A stretch of DNA of 7,200 nucleotides from Thermoprotei archaeon (GCA_003649565.1 QMSF01000039.1:1-7200), one strand, 5' to 3'. Numbered from the stretch's first letter, positions 1 through 5,923 are shown. A program made the numbers and translations. The notes: generated from the letters alone by a model not told the origin.

Positions 1-1050
1 AATCTGTTGGCCCTCAACTTCAGGTTGAAGTAGAGAGGCCAAGGCTATTATTGCGCTTGAAGCAGCAAAGTCTGTTGCTATGGTTACTCCAGGACATAAA
101 TCTACGACCGCAGATGCAAATCTAAATACTCCTTTTGGTATCCCCTCTCTTGAGCCTACCAATACGTTTATTCTCTTGCCGCTTAGCAATAGCGATCTAA
201 GCTTATCGATTATCGAGCCTATGTAGTCTCCTTCGGGCTCAAAGACTATTATGACCTCATTAGACCTCTCTCTAACGAGCTGAAATAGATCTTGAACTAT
301 AACTGGGACTTTGTAGACCTCTCTCCCATAGACTCTGCGTTGGATTTCGTATCTCGTCCATATTCCTTCGTAAACTCCATCGATAAAGTCCTTAAGTTGC
401 TTGGCGTCTACAGAGCCTATAAGCGCTATGACAAGCTCGCCTACCTCAAATGTTTGTATTGCACGGCCTATTCTTACACCCATAGTTCTAGATGCTTCTT
501 CGCCTCCAAGATAGGGCAACTGCACTATCGACATTCTTCTAAGGATTCTCAATATCGGTTTTTTATGAGGAGTAATTTTTCTGTATTCTTCACTTCCAGG
601 GTAAACCGCTATGTACGCTTTATCGCCTATGATCTCTATGGCCACGACTTTATCTGGCCTATCGAGATTTACCGATGCACCTGTAGCCTCTTTAACAGAT
701 GCTCCAACAACTACGTTCACATCGACGCTTGTGAAGTCATGTCTCCCGCGCCTCGTAGTCCTAATGGCGAACGTCTCATTAGGGCTTATGAGGTTCCTAA
801 CTGCTTCGACAACTACTGAAGGTAGTTCTTTGAGATCTGCTTTGCACTCCGCTATGGACTTAATGGCTCTTTCAACTTCAACAACATTTTCATTTATCAT
901 TTTTAGAAGTTCGTCTTCATTAGGAGATTCGACAAGCACTAGCCCAGCAAAGCCTTTAGGAGATGCTTGAACTCTAGCATTTGGATCAAGCTCCTTTATC
1001 CTAGCCGCAGCTATTTTCTCCATTCCAAGCAGCGTTTTAGCTATTATCAC
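1..1050 (-). CDS. THUMP-SPOUT RNA methyltransferase (AF2226-like), 3' end cut by window
   Basis: Predicted S-adenosylmethionine-dependent RNA methylase with an N-terminal THUMP RNA-binding region. I translated the minus strand by hand: 350 codons are open from a GTG at 1050 to the window edge, with no stop reached. Residues 1-21 (MIIAKTLLGMEKIAAARIKE and on) form the ferredoxin-like start typical of THUMP proteins. The THUMP core is about 60-155, with FAIRTTRRGRHDF at 94-106. The SPOUT domain is about 165-350; its knot region carries VLVGSREGIPKG (296-307) and VVDLCPGVTIATDFA (315-329). This pattern matches the archaeal family of SPOUT methylases fused to THUMP; the RNA target is not known to me. 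An in-frame TAG lies just upstream and AGGGATGG precedes the GTG, so GTG is the best start. An ATG at codon 10 would cut into the first strand. Probably only a few C-terminal residues are missing. Confidence 0.85.
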   Translation of the reverse strand, partial: MIIAKTLLGMEKIAAARIKELDPNARVQASPKGFAGLVLVESPNEDELLKMINENVVEVERAIKSIAECKADLKELPSVVVEAVRNLISPNETFAIRTTRRGRHDFTSVDVNVVVGASVKEATGASVNLDRPDKVVAIEIIGDKAYIAVYPGSEEYRKITPHKKPILRILRRMSIVQLPYLGGEEASRTMGVRIGRAIQTFEVGELVIALIGSVDAKQLKDFIDGVYEGIWTRYEIQRRVYGREVYKVPVIVQDLFQLVRERSNEVIIVFEPEGDYIGSIIDKLRSLLLSGKRINVLVGSREGIPKGVFRFASAVVDLCPGVTIATDFAASSAIIALASLLQPEVEGQQI

Positions 1051-1089
1051 AAGCCATCCCTAATCTTAATATGGTGGAGACTGAAATGA

Positions 1090-1098
1090 CTTTATTGG
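1090..1098 (-). promoter_or_regulatory. possible TATA element for the THUMP-SPOUT gene
   Basis: CCAATAAAG on the minus strand lies about 40-48 nt before the GTG start at 1050. Initiation about 25 nt downstream would leave a short leader containing the AGGGATGG ribosome-binding sequence. It abuts the arm of the inverted repeat at 1094-1157. This is judged only by composition and spacing. CATATTAAG at about 1063-1071 is too close to the GTG to serve it. Confidence 0.25.
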
Positions 1099-1157
1099 GC
1101 TATGAACGAGCATGCCGCGTCTGATACGTGATGAAGCCTTCAATATGTGAGCCCAAT
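1094..1157. repeat. 8-bp perfect inverted repeat in the intergenic gap
   Basis: ATTGGGCT at 1094-1101 is perfectly complementary to AGCCCAAT at 1150-1157, separated by 48 nt. The loop contains a small TGAAG-C-CTTCA palindrome at 1132-1142. The repeat sits between the stop of the small Cys-rich protein (1161) and the THUMP-SPOUT start (1050). It could fold in the 3' end of the upstream transcript or act as a paired operator next to the TATA-like element. There is no T-run, so it is not a typical archaeal terminator. Confidence 0.4.
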
Positions 1158-1160
1158 TAA

Positions 1161-1346
1161 TTAAGATGCCTGCGTCTTTTTAGTTCTTTTAGATTTAGAT
1201 TTTCTTTTAGGCTTATAGCTTGGACAATAACCTTTAAGCCAGTATTTTGGGAATCCGTACACTTCACATATCATGCCACAACATAGTGCGACATAGAAAT
1301 TTGAGCATCTAACGCATACAACCAAGCCCTTGCCCATGAGAAGCAA
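1161..1346 (-). CDS. small Cys-rich, basic-tailed protein (3' part of a probably frameshifted gene)
   Basis: Unrecognised 61-codon reading frame with a TTG start at 1346. CTTGGAGGG lies just upstream of that TTG, and an ATG follows three codons later. The protein has a hydrophobic start, then VVCVRCSNFYVALCCGMICE with a CxRC pair, a CC pair and a further Cys, then one Cys in GYCPSYKP, and a strongly basic Lys/Arg/Ser tail. The six cysteines suggest metal binding, and CxRCxxxY faintly recalls the core of DUF2085 proteins, but the membrane segments of that family are absent. The frame stays open upstream to a TAA at 1380-1382. Adding one base in the AAAA run at 1378-1381 would join it to the ORF starting at 1465, giving one protein of about 101 residues. 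Codon choice and the Cys pattern look coding. Confidence 0.5.
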   Translation of the reverse strand: MLLMGKGLVVCVRCSNFYVALCCGMICEVYGFPKYWLKGYCPSYKPKRKSKSKRTKKTQAS

Positions 1347-1465
1347 AATCCCTCCAAGACATTTAAGCTTTGAGGAGTTTTATCATAAACATAAGATAGG
1401 AGCTTTAAGGAGTGGAAAAATGAATTGTCAAAGGCTCTAAGCACTCTCATATCAATGTTAGCCAT
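1271..1465 (-). CDS. small ORF coupled to amrS (5' part of a probably frameshifted gene)
   Basis: Unrecognised 64-codon ORF. Its ATG at 1465 is preceded at 6 nt by GAGAGGAGG (1472-1480), a strong Shine-Dalgarno site, and it overlaps the 3' end of amrS by 19 nt, so translation very probably starts here. The first 30 or so residues (MANIDMRVLRAFDNSFFHSL and on) look like real protein. Beyond the AAAA run at 1378-1381 this frame becomes unremarkable, ending SMSHYVVA, while the -1 frame carries the conserved-looking Cys pairs. My reading is that residues 1-29 belong with the Cys-rich frame ending at 1161, and that the last half of this ORF is out-of-frame sequence. The alternatives are two true overlapping genes or programmed -1 frameshifting. 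Confidence 0.45.
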   Translation of the reverse strand: MANIDMRVLRAFDNSFFHSLKLLSYVYDKTPQSLNVLEGFCFSWARAWLYALDAQISMSHYVVA

Positions 1466-2493
1466 TTACTGCCTCCTCTCTGAAGGCTGCCAATGACATT
1501 TATCTTCTCTCCGCACTTCGGACATCTATTGTCTGAAGTTAAGTTCCACTTCAATATATCGAAGGAGAAACGCTCTATTACTACTTCACTACAAGTTGGA
1601 CAGTAGGTGTGCTCGAGTTTATGGCCTGGCACATTGCCTATATAGACATACCTTAGGCCTACGTCTTTAGCTATTTCAGCTGCTCTTTCAAGCGTTGAGA
1701 CTGGTGTTGATGGAGCATCAAACAACTGATAGTCTGGGTGAAACCTTAATACGTGGAATGGAGTGTCCTTGCCTAAGACTTCTACTATCCTTGACGCCAG
1801 CTCCCTAAGCTTCTCCATATCATCGCCGTACTTCGTGACTATGAGGTTTGTTATCTCGACGAATATGCCGCATCTTTTCATCTCCTTTAAAGTCTCAAAT
1901 ATTGGCTCTGGATCTGGCACTGACATTAATTCTCGATAGAACTTAGGGTCTCCTGAGCCTTTGAAGTCGACAGTGGCAGCATTTAGGTATGGGGCTATGG
2001 TCTTGACGGCTTCTGGTGTCATGTAGCCATTAGTCACGAAGGTGTTAAAAAGACCTTTTTCCTTTGCTAGTTTAGCCGTGTCATAGGCATACTCAAAGAA
2101 TATCGTAGGTTCAGTATAGGTGTAACTTATTCCGTGACATCCATGCCTTAGAGACGAAGAGACAACTTTTTCAGGCGGGAAGTCAAATCCTTCGATTTCC
2201 TTGCTCTGGCTTATAACCCAGTTATCGCAAAATCTGCATCTAAAATTGCAGCCTGTAGTTGCTATGCTCATTACAGCTGATCCAGGATAATAGTGAAATA
2301 GGGGCTTCTTCTCTATTGGATCAACATTAGCAGCTATTGCCTTACCATAAACTAAGCTATAGAGCACGCCGTCAACATTCTTTCTAACACCACAAAAGCC
2401 TACAGAGCCTTTGGGTATTCGACATCTCCTATGACATAAATTACATTCAACACTTCCATCAGGTAATTGAGAGTAAAGCATAGCCTCTTTCAA
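1447..2493 (-). CDS. amrS: AmmeMemoRadiSam-type radical SAM enzyme
   Basis: PflA-like radical SAM protein of the AmmeMemoRadiSam group, named for co-occurrence with AMMECR1 and Memo proteins. Its substrate is not established, and neither partner gene is visible here. The 348 residues match the family length. An N-terminal cysteine cluster CNLCHRRC and FCG is at 17-35. The 4Fe-4S/SAM motif CNFRCRFC is at 82-89, followed by the TIM-barrel body with SYTYTEPTIFFEY (123-135), TFVTNGY (151-157) and VDFKG (175-179). A C-terminal zinc-ribbon-like pair is YCPTC (297-301) and CPKC (324-327). The start is TTG at 2493: AGGGGAGG lies 6 nt upstream, and the ATG at codon 5 has poorer spacing. The last dozen residues (SLQRGGSKWLTLI) look like an extension beyond the zinc ribbon, and the same DNA holds the Shine-Dalgarno site and start of the next ORF. 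Confidence 0.9.
   Translation of the reverse strand: MKEAMLYSQLPDGSVECNLCHRRCRIPKGSVGFCGVRKNVDGVLYSLVYGKAIAANVDPIEKKPLFHYYPGSAVMSIATTGCNFRCRFCDNWVISQSKEIEGFDFPPEKVVSSSLRHGCHGISYTYTEPTIFFEYAYDTAKLAKEKGLFNTFVTNGYMTPEAVKTIAPYLNAATVDFKGSGDPKFYRELMSVPDPEPIFETLKEMKRCGIFVEITNLIVTKYGDDMEKLRELASRIVEVLGKDTPFHVLRFHPDYQLFDAPSTPVSTLERAAEIAKDVGLRYVYIGNVPGHKLEHTYCPTCSEVVIERFSFDILKWNLTSDNRCPKCGEKINVIGSLQRGGSKWLTLI
1472..1480 (-). promoter_or_regulatory. strong Shine-Dalgarno site inside the amrS 3' end
   Basis: GAGAGGAGG on the minus strand is followed by a 6-nt spacer and the ATG at 1465. It lies within amrS codons for QRGG and implies translational coupling to the next small ORF. It is the main reason to treat the 1465 start as real. 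Confidence 0.7.
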
Positions 2494-2579
2494 TTACAAC
2501 CTCCCCTGCAATCTCTACGAAGAAGCTTAATTTCAAGCTTATCCAGCCTAGTCGCCTCATAATGCAGAGTCAAGCGCAT
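2490..2579 (-). CDS. candidate micro-ORF: 29-residue Cys-tailed peptide overlapping the amrS start
   Basis: An ATG at 2579 opens 29 codons and a TGA at 2490-2492. The peptide begins MRLTLHYE, has a charged amphipathic middle (RLDKLEIKLLRR) and ends DCRGGCN. The stop overlaps the amrS TTG in a four-base TTGA junction, a typical arrangement for coupled genes. The frame has a TAG at 2622-2624 and no other usual start before the ATG. No Shine-Dalgarno site precedes the ATG. The RGG residues are partly forced by the amrS ribosome-binding site (AGG GGA GGT), but the two flanking cysteines are not. It could be a peptide substrate of the radical SAM enzyme, a regulatory leader peptide, or chance. I do not recognise it as a known family. 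Confidence 0.4.
   Translation of the reverse strand: MRLTLHYEATRLDKLEIKLLRRDCRGGCN
2500..2507 (-). promoter_or_regulatory. Shine-Dalgarno site fixing the TTG start of amrS
   Basis: AGGGGAGG on the minus strand with a 6-nt spacer (TTGTAA) before TTG at 2493. It favours the TTG over the ATG four codons downstream, which has only a purine stretch two bases away. Confidence 0.75.
2523..2540. repeat. paired AAGCTT palindromes upstream of amrS
   Basis: Two copies of the self-complementary hexamer AAGCTT, at 2523-2528 and 2535-2540, are separated by 6 nt. They can form a short hairpin in RNA or a paired protein site in DNA, about 30 nt before the amrS start. The AT-rich spacer (GAAATT on the minus strand) could also be part of a weak TATA element. 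The sequence also falls inside the micro-ORF. Confidence 0.4.
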
Positions 2580-2595
2580 TACATTAATTAGGCTG
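2544..2595. repeat. nested inverted repeats around the micro-ORF start
   Basis: Outer arms CAGCCTA (2544-2550) and TAGGCTG (2589-2595) are perfectly complementary. Inside them TAATGC (2560-2565) pairs with GCATTA (2576-2581) across a 10-nt loop. On the minus-strand transcript the inner stem would cover the ATG of the micro-ORF at 2577-2579. The position is just after the acyl-CoA ligase stop, so it could be a 3'-end structure of that transcript or a leader structure for amrS. Confidence 0.4.
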
Positions 2596-2611
2596 AATAA
2601 AGAGTTACCGT

Positions 2612-4180
2612 TTACCGCTCTCTATCGCTTTTCGAGTCTGGGAAACCACCATATTTCTCTCTTAAGACTCTATGCAGAATTTTCCATCCTCCCATCTTCG
2701 GCAAGCTTTCGAGAAAGATTATGTAACGTGGAACTTTGTAGCTTGCCATTCTCTCCTTGCAGAACTCTATTATCTCTTCGGCAGTTGCTTGAGTTCCCGG
2801 CTTTAACACTACTGCTGCAGCTGGGACTTCTCCTCTTCTTTCGTCATACTTAGCGAAGACAGCTGCTTCAGCTATTTTTGGATGTTTAACCAGCATGTTC
2901 TCCACTTCGGCCGGATATATTTTCCAGCCTGACATTATTATCACGTCTTTTTTCCTAGCCGTTATGTGAAGCACTCCATCTTCATCTATGTAGCCTAGAT
3001 CACCAGTCAAAAACCAGCCATCAGGGAGAAAAGCTTTCGCCGTTTCTTCAGGCTTCCTCCAATAACCTTTTGCCACTCCAGGTCCTCTTAAGGCAATTTC
3101 ACCTATTTCGCCTGGCGGTAGCTCTTTTGCTGGGTCATCAGGATCCACAATTTTAACTTCGCAGTAACCTATAGGTGCGCCAACACTCTTAAATCCCTTT
3201 GACACATGCTGGAAGGCCACGGGTACTGCTGTAGCCGTTCCTACAACTATAGTCTCAGAAAGGCCATAAGCATTGACCACTTCGATGTGAGGGTATCTCT
3301 CGACGAATTTTCTCCATACTTCCTCGGGTGTTGGAGCTCCGCCAGTTATGATGCATCGAGCTGTCTTTAAGTAGTCTTCTGATCCTGGCGGTGCATTGGC
3401 CAATATGTATAGTACTGGAGGCATACCTGAAAGTATTGTTGCCTTATACTCTTTAGCTAGTTTCAAGTATTCATCTAGGTTAAAGCGCTCCATCACTATG
3501 AAGGTTGCTCCATATCTCAAAGCCGTTATGCCCCAGCTAACTCCAACATGGAAATGAGGGTAAAAGCCCAAGTAAACGTCGTTTTCAGTAAGCCTTAACA
3601 CCCATCTCTCAGCTTCAACTGCTGCCATCCAATTACCATGAGTTAACATGGCTCCTTTAGGCTTACCGGTTGTTCCGGATGTGTATTGAATTTGGCATAC
3701 ATCCTCAAATGAGCAGTTTTCAGATCGGAGGAGCGAAGAGGAGCTCTTCACGATACTCTCTAGGTCTAGCGCGTTACCAGCTTTTCCTAATGATATTACG
3801 GAGATGTCGCTTAAATCAAGGTCGATTTTGGGCAGTACATTAATGCAAATCGAGTCTAATGCAATTATGGCCTTAGGCTCTGAGTCGCTTATCACATAGG
3901 TAAACTCTTCAACCTTAAAATCGGGATTGACGGGTACTGCTATTGCTCCTATTCTCCAAATGGCGAAGTAGCTTATAATGGTCTCAGGTCTATTTCCAGT
4001 ACTCACAATAACTCTATCGCCTTTCTTAACTCCTAAGCTCTTCAGCCCATTAGCCAGCCTATTGACCTTATCAAGAAGCGACTTGTATGTTATGACTTCT
4101 TCACTTCTTGGATATATCATTGCTGGCTTATCACCGTAATAGAAGGCGTTTGATTCTAGGAATGATGTGAAGTTCACCAT
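2612..4180 (-). CDS. AMP-forming acyl-CoA synthetase (acid-CoA ligase)
   Basis: ANL-superfamily adenylating enzyme: it activates a carboxylic acid with ATP to an acyl-adenylate, then transfers the acyl group to CoA in the cytoplasm. The 522 residues are full length for medium/long-chain or general acid ligases. The P-loop motif YTSGTTGKPKG is at 166-176, AYGLSE at 304-309, TGD at 392-394, the hinge region RKKDVIIMSGWKIYPAEVE at 409-427, and the A10 catalytic lysine K500 in LPKMGGWKILHR. The glycine normally preceding this lysine is tryptophan here. The C-terminal subdomain (about 415-522) is complete. The ATG at 4180 follows the symporter stop by 8 bp, with GGTGA overlapping that stop as the ribosome-binding site. 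Cotranscription with the symporter suggests it activates the imported acid. Acid chain length cannot be told from sequence alone. Confidence 0.9.
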   Translation of the reverse strand: MVNFTSFLESNAFYYGDKPAMIYPRSEEVITYKSLLDKVNRLANGLKSLGVKKGDRVIVSTGNRPETIISYFAIWRIGAIAVPVNPDFKVEEFTYVISDSEPKAIIALDSICINVLPKIDLDLSDISVISLGKAGNALDLESIVKSSSSLLRSENCSFEDVCQIQYTSGTTGKPKGAMLTHGNWMAAVEAERWVLRLTENDVYLGFYPHFHVGVSWGITALRYGATFIVMERFNLDEYLKLAKEYKATILSGMPPVLYILANAPPGSEDYLKTARCIITGGAPTPEEVWRKFVERYPHIEVVNAYGLSETIVVGTATAVPVAFQHVSKGFKSVGAPIGYCEVKIVDPDDPAKELPPGEIGEIALRGPGVAKGYWRKPEETAKAFLPDGWFLTGDLGYIDEDGVLHITARKKDVIIMSGWKIYPAEVENMLVKHPKIAEAAVFAKYDERRGEVPAAAVVLKPGTQATAEEIIEFCKERMASYKVPRYIIFLESLPKMGGWKILHRVLREKYGGFPDSKSDRER

Positions 4181-4188
4181 AGCCTACT

Positions 4189-5697
4189 TCACCCTAAGAC
4201 CTCCAGGACCTCTTTTGGTGGCTTCTTTGTGAAGAAGCTGACAATGAAGAATAATGGAAGTGAAACTGCTAAAGCAGGGATTACAGGGTATATCCATGTC
4301 ACCTTGTAGAGAAATATGTACCAGAATAAACCTACAATTAGGCCTGAGATCATTGATGCTATTGCGCCAGCTTTAGTGGCACCTTTCCAATATAATCCTA
4401 TGGTTACTGGGCCTAAGAAACATACAAATATGGTGCCAAAGGCAGCACCGACAATTTCAACGATAATATCCGTTTGGATCAGAGTTAATGCTAATGATAT
4501 CACCGCGAAGGCTATGGGGGCTATTCTAGCTAGAATCAAGAGCTTCCTCTCATTTACCTTCGGCTTAACGGATTGAACAACATCTCTTGTAAGAGCAGCT
4601 GACAATACTAGAAGAGTGACGGCTAAGGTCGACATTGATGCGGCTACTGGTGCAGCTAATATTAAGCCTCTCAGACCTGATGGAGCGAGCCCTATGATGG
4701 TCCTGGGTATTACCCAGTCTGTATTCTTCATCAAAAACGCTATTTCGCTATTTGATAATTGAGGGTCAAGTATGACGTGACAATAAGCTCCAAGCGAAAA
4801 CACCAGTAAAGCGTATATTGCTACTGCTATGGGCCCTATGATCCTACCTCTGCTTATGACCTTCACATTCTTGGCAGCATAGAACTGCATTAGAAGATTT
4901 GGTAGTGCTATTTGGGCTACGCTAATCGAGAACGTTATGCTCATTATTAAGAATGGGACCATACCAACCTTCATAGCTGGCGGAGGCCCCATACCATCGA
5001 ATCTCAGCCATAGAGAGCCCGGTATCTTGCCCATTATGGTCATTCGTTGAAGTGTTTCTAAGCCCTTTAATGGACCGCCAACGGCAGCCATTATGTAGCC
5101 AAATGCTAGAAAAGAGGCTAAAAGCATGAGAGAGCCTAAGAGAAGATTGTTGAGAGCAGCAGCCTTTAAGCCTCCAATACTAACATACACGAGGACTGGC
5201 ACGGCGAGTAAGATAAGGCCTATTTCTAAGCTTGTGTTTAACATTGTAGCGATTATAATGGCCCCGCCTTTATATATGCTCGTCAGGTAGAGAGTGAATA
5301 GCAATATTATGACTATAGCGGACACCATCTTGGCATTCCTGCTTTGATACCTATGCTCTATAAAGTCTGGCACGCTCATAATATTGGTCTTAGATGCATA
5401 GTTGAATAATTTCTTGGCCACGAGAACCCACATGAGCACCACGCCTATTACGTGCCAAGCCGTTAGCCATGAACCGAACCCTAGATTGAAGAGGTAAGTC
5501 GCTCCACCACCTCCTAGGAATGATGCAGCACTAAAGTACGTGGCCATAATGGAGAAAGCCAATACCCAAGACCCCAAGCCTCTACCAGCCAGGAAGTAGC
5601 CATTCATAGATTTACTAATTTTATAACCTTTAAGGCCTATGAGCATCACGATAACCATTAATGCAATAAGTATGGAGATATCTATAGCATCAAGCAT
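4189..5697 (-). CDS. sodium:solute symporter family permease (SSS family)
   Basis: Membrane transporter of the LeuT-fold SSS family, which couples Na+ (or H+) entry to uptake of solutes such as acetate, other monocarboxylates, proline or pantothenate. The 502 residues fit the family, with about 13 hydrophobic spans. The N-terminal signature GYFLAGRGLGSW is at 33-44, the first-helix region FSAASFLGGGG at 55-65, and SIGGLKAA at 173-180. The helix motif GLILAAPVAASMSTL (344-358) keeps the Ser/Thr pair usually involved in Na+ binding. A short basic tail (FFTKKPPKE) ends the protein. The ATG start at 5697 is 6 bp after the stop of the small membrane peptide, and GGTGA inside that gene's end acts as its ribosome-binding site. 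The downstream acyl-CoA ligase favours a carboxylate substrate by context only. Confidence 0.9.
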   Translation of the reverse strand: MLDAIDISILIALMVIVMLIGLKGYKISKSMNGYFLAGRGLGSWVLAFSIMATYFSAASFLGGGGATYLFNLGFGSWLTAWHVIGVVLMWVLVAKKLFNYASKTNIMSVPDFIEHRYQSRNAKMVSAIVIILLFTLYLTSIYKGGAIIIATMLNTSLEIGLILLAVPVLVYVSIGGLKAAALNNLLLGSLMLLASFLAFGYIMAAVGGPLKGLETLQRMTIMGKIPGSLWLRFDGMGPPPAMKVGMVPFLIMSITFSISVAQIALPNLLMQFYAAKNVKVISRGRIIGPIAVAIYALLVFSLGAYCHVILDPQLSNSEIAFLMKNTDWVIPRTIIGLAPSGLRGLILAAPVAASMSTLAVTLLVLSAALTRDVVQSVKPKVNERKLLILARIAPIAFAVISLALTLIQTDIIVEIVGAAFGTIFVCFLGPVTIGLYWKGATKAGAIASMISGLIVGLFWYIFLYKVTWIYPVIPALAVSLPLFFIVSFFTKKPPKEVLEVLG

Positions 5698-5703
5698 TAG
5701 GCA

Positions 5704-5808
5704 TCACTCACCTTTTATGGCCTTGTATACTCCATATATTAGACCGAGTATTAGCACGATTATTGCTATGACATAGCCGCTTGCTATCATTAAATCCACT
5801 TCTACCAT
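5704..5808 (-). CDS. 34-residue single-span membrane peptide, likely symporter accessory
   Basis: This short gene has an ATG at 5808 and a TGA at 5704-5706. The peptide begins MVEVDLMIASGY, has one hydrophobic span at about residues 8-28 rich in Ile/Val/Leu/Gly, and ends VYKAIKGE, so the basic end is probably cytoplasmic. It lies 6 bp before the symporter and its last codons contain the symporter's GGTGA site. Very small membrane proteins directly before SSS transporters are known and annotated as symporter small accessory or small subunit proteins; this one fits by size, topology and position. GGTGTAGG precedes its ATG. It is the first gene of the operon. Confidence rests on context, not on sequence identity. 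Confidence 0.7.
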   Translation of the reverse strand: MVEVDLMIASGYVIAIIVLILGLIYGVYKAIKGE

Positions 5809-5923
5809 TTAACCTACACCACTGAATAGAATAGGTATTTTAAGATGCTTTTAAAGCGTTTGTGTACAGAAGTGTACATTGAAGCAATCTCTATTAATCA
5901 GAAGGACAGAAATAAAAATCGCT
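5809..5923. promoter_or_regulatory. divergent promoter region between the symporter and CBS operons
   Basis: This is the only divergent gap in the window. GCTTTTAAAGC at 5847-5857 is nearly palindromic and can be read as a TATA element in either direction. For the minus-strand operon it would place initiation near 5826, leaving a leader with GGTGTAGG before the ATG at 5808. TATTTTAAG at 5836-5844 is a second minus-strand candidate. For the plus strand, CTATTAAT at about 5890-5897 lies about 30 nt before the ATG at 5924, which would give an almost leaderless message. The TGTACA pair at 5863-5878 lies between these elements. Confidence 0.5.
5861..5878. repeat. two GTGTACA repeats with 10-bp period, candidate operator
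   Basis: GTGTACA occurs at 5862-5868 and again at 5872-5878, and each contains the perfect palindrome TGTACA. The 10-bp period places both on the same face of the DNA helix, as expected for cooperative regulator binding. The pair is next to the shared TATA-like core and could control both divergent operons. Confidence 0.45.

Noticed and set aside
292..970. Two overlapping plus-strand ORFs (292-819 and 611-970).
   Set aside because: They lie antisense inside the THUMP-SPOUT methylase, whose 350 minus-strand codons show clear family motifs; their own translations show no recognisable domain.
1081..1134. Possible C/D box guide RNA on the plus strand (GTGATGA at 1128-1134; CTGA at 1081 and 1121).
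   Set aside because: The boxes are in the wrong order and spacing: no CTGA follows the good C box, and no acceptable C box precedes the CTGA pair.
1053..1145. Minus-strand ORFs of about 15-25 codons in the gap before the methylase gene.
   Set aside because: No ribosome-binding site, no coupling to a neighbour and no protein-like features, unlike the micro-ORF before amrS.
1094..1157. Possible tRNA: an apparent acceptor-like stem on the minus strand with TTCATAG before the closing arm.
   Set aside because: At 64 nt it is too short, with no proper D, anticodon or T arms of standard length.
2596..2603. TTTATT-like TATA element after the ligase stop as the amrS promoter.
   Set aside because: Initiation 25 nt downstream would fall just inside the micro-ORF, so it cannot express both; the evidence is too thin to annotate, and read-through from the ligase operon is equally possible.
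4316..4576. Plus-strand ORF antisense to the symporter.
   Set aside because: It mirrors a long conserved SSS coding frame and has no ribosome-binding context of its own.
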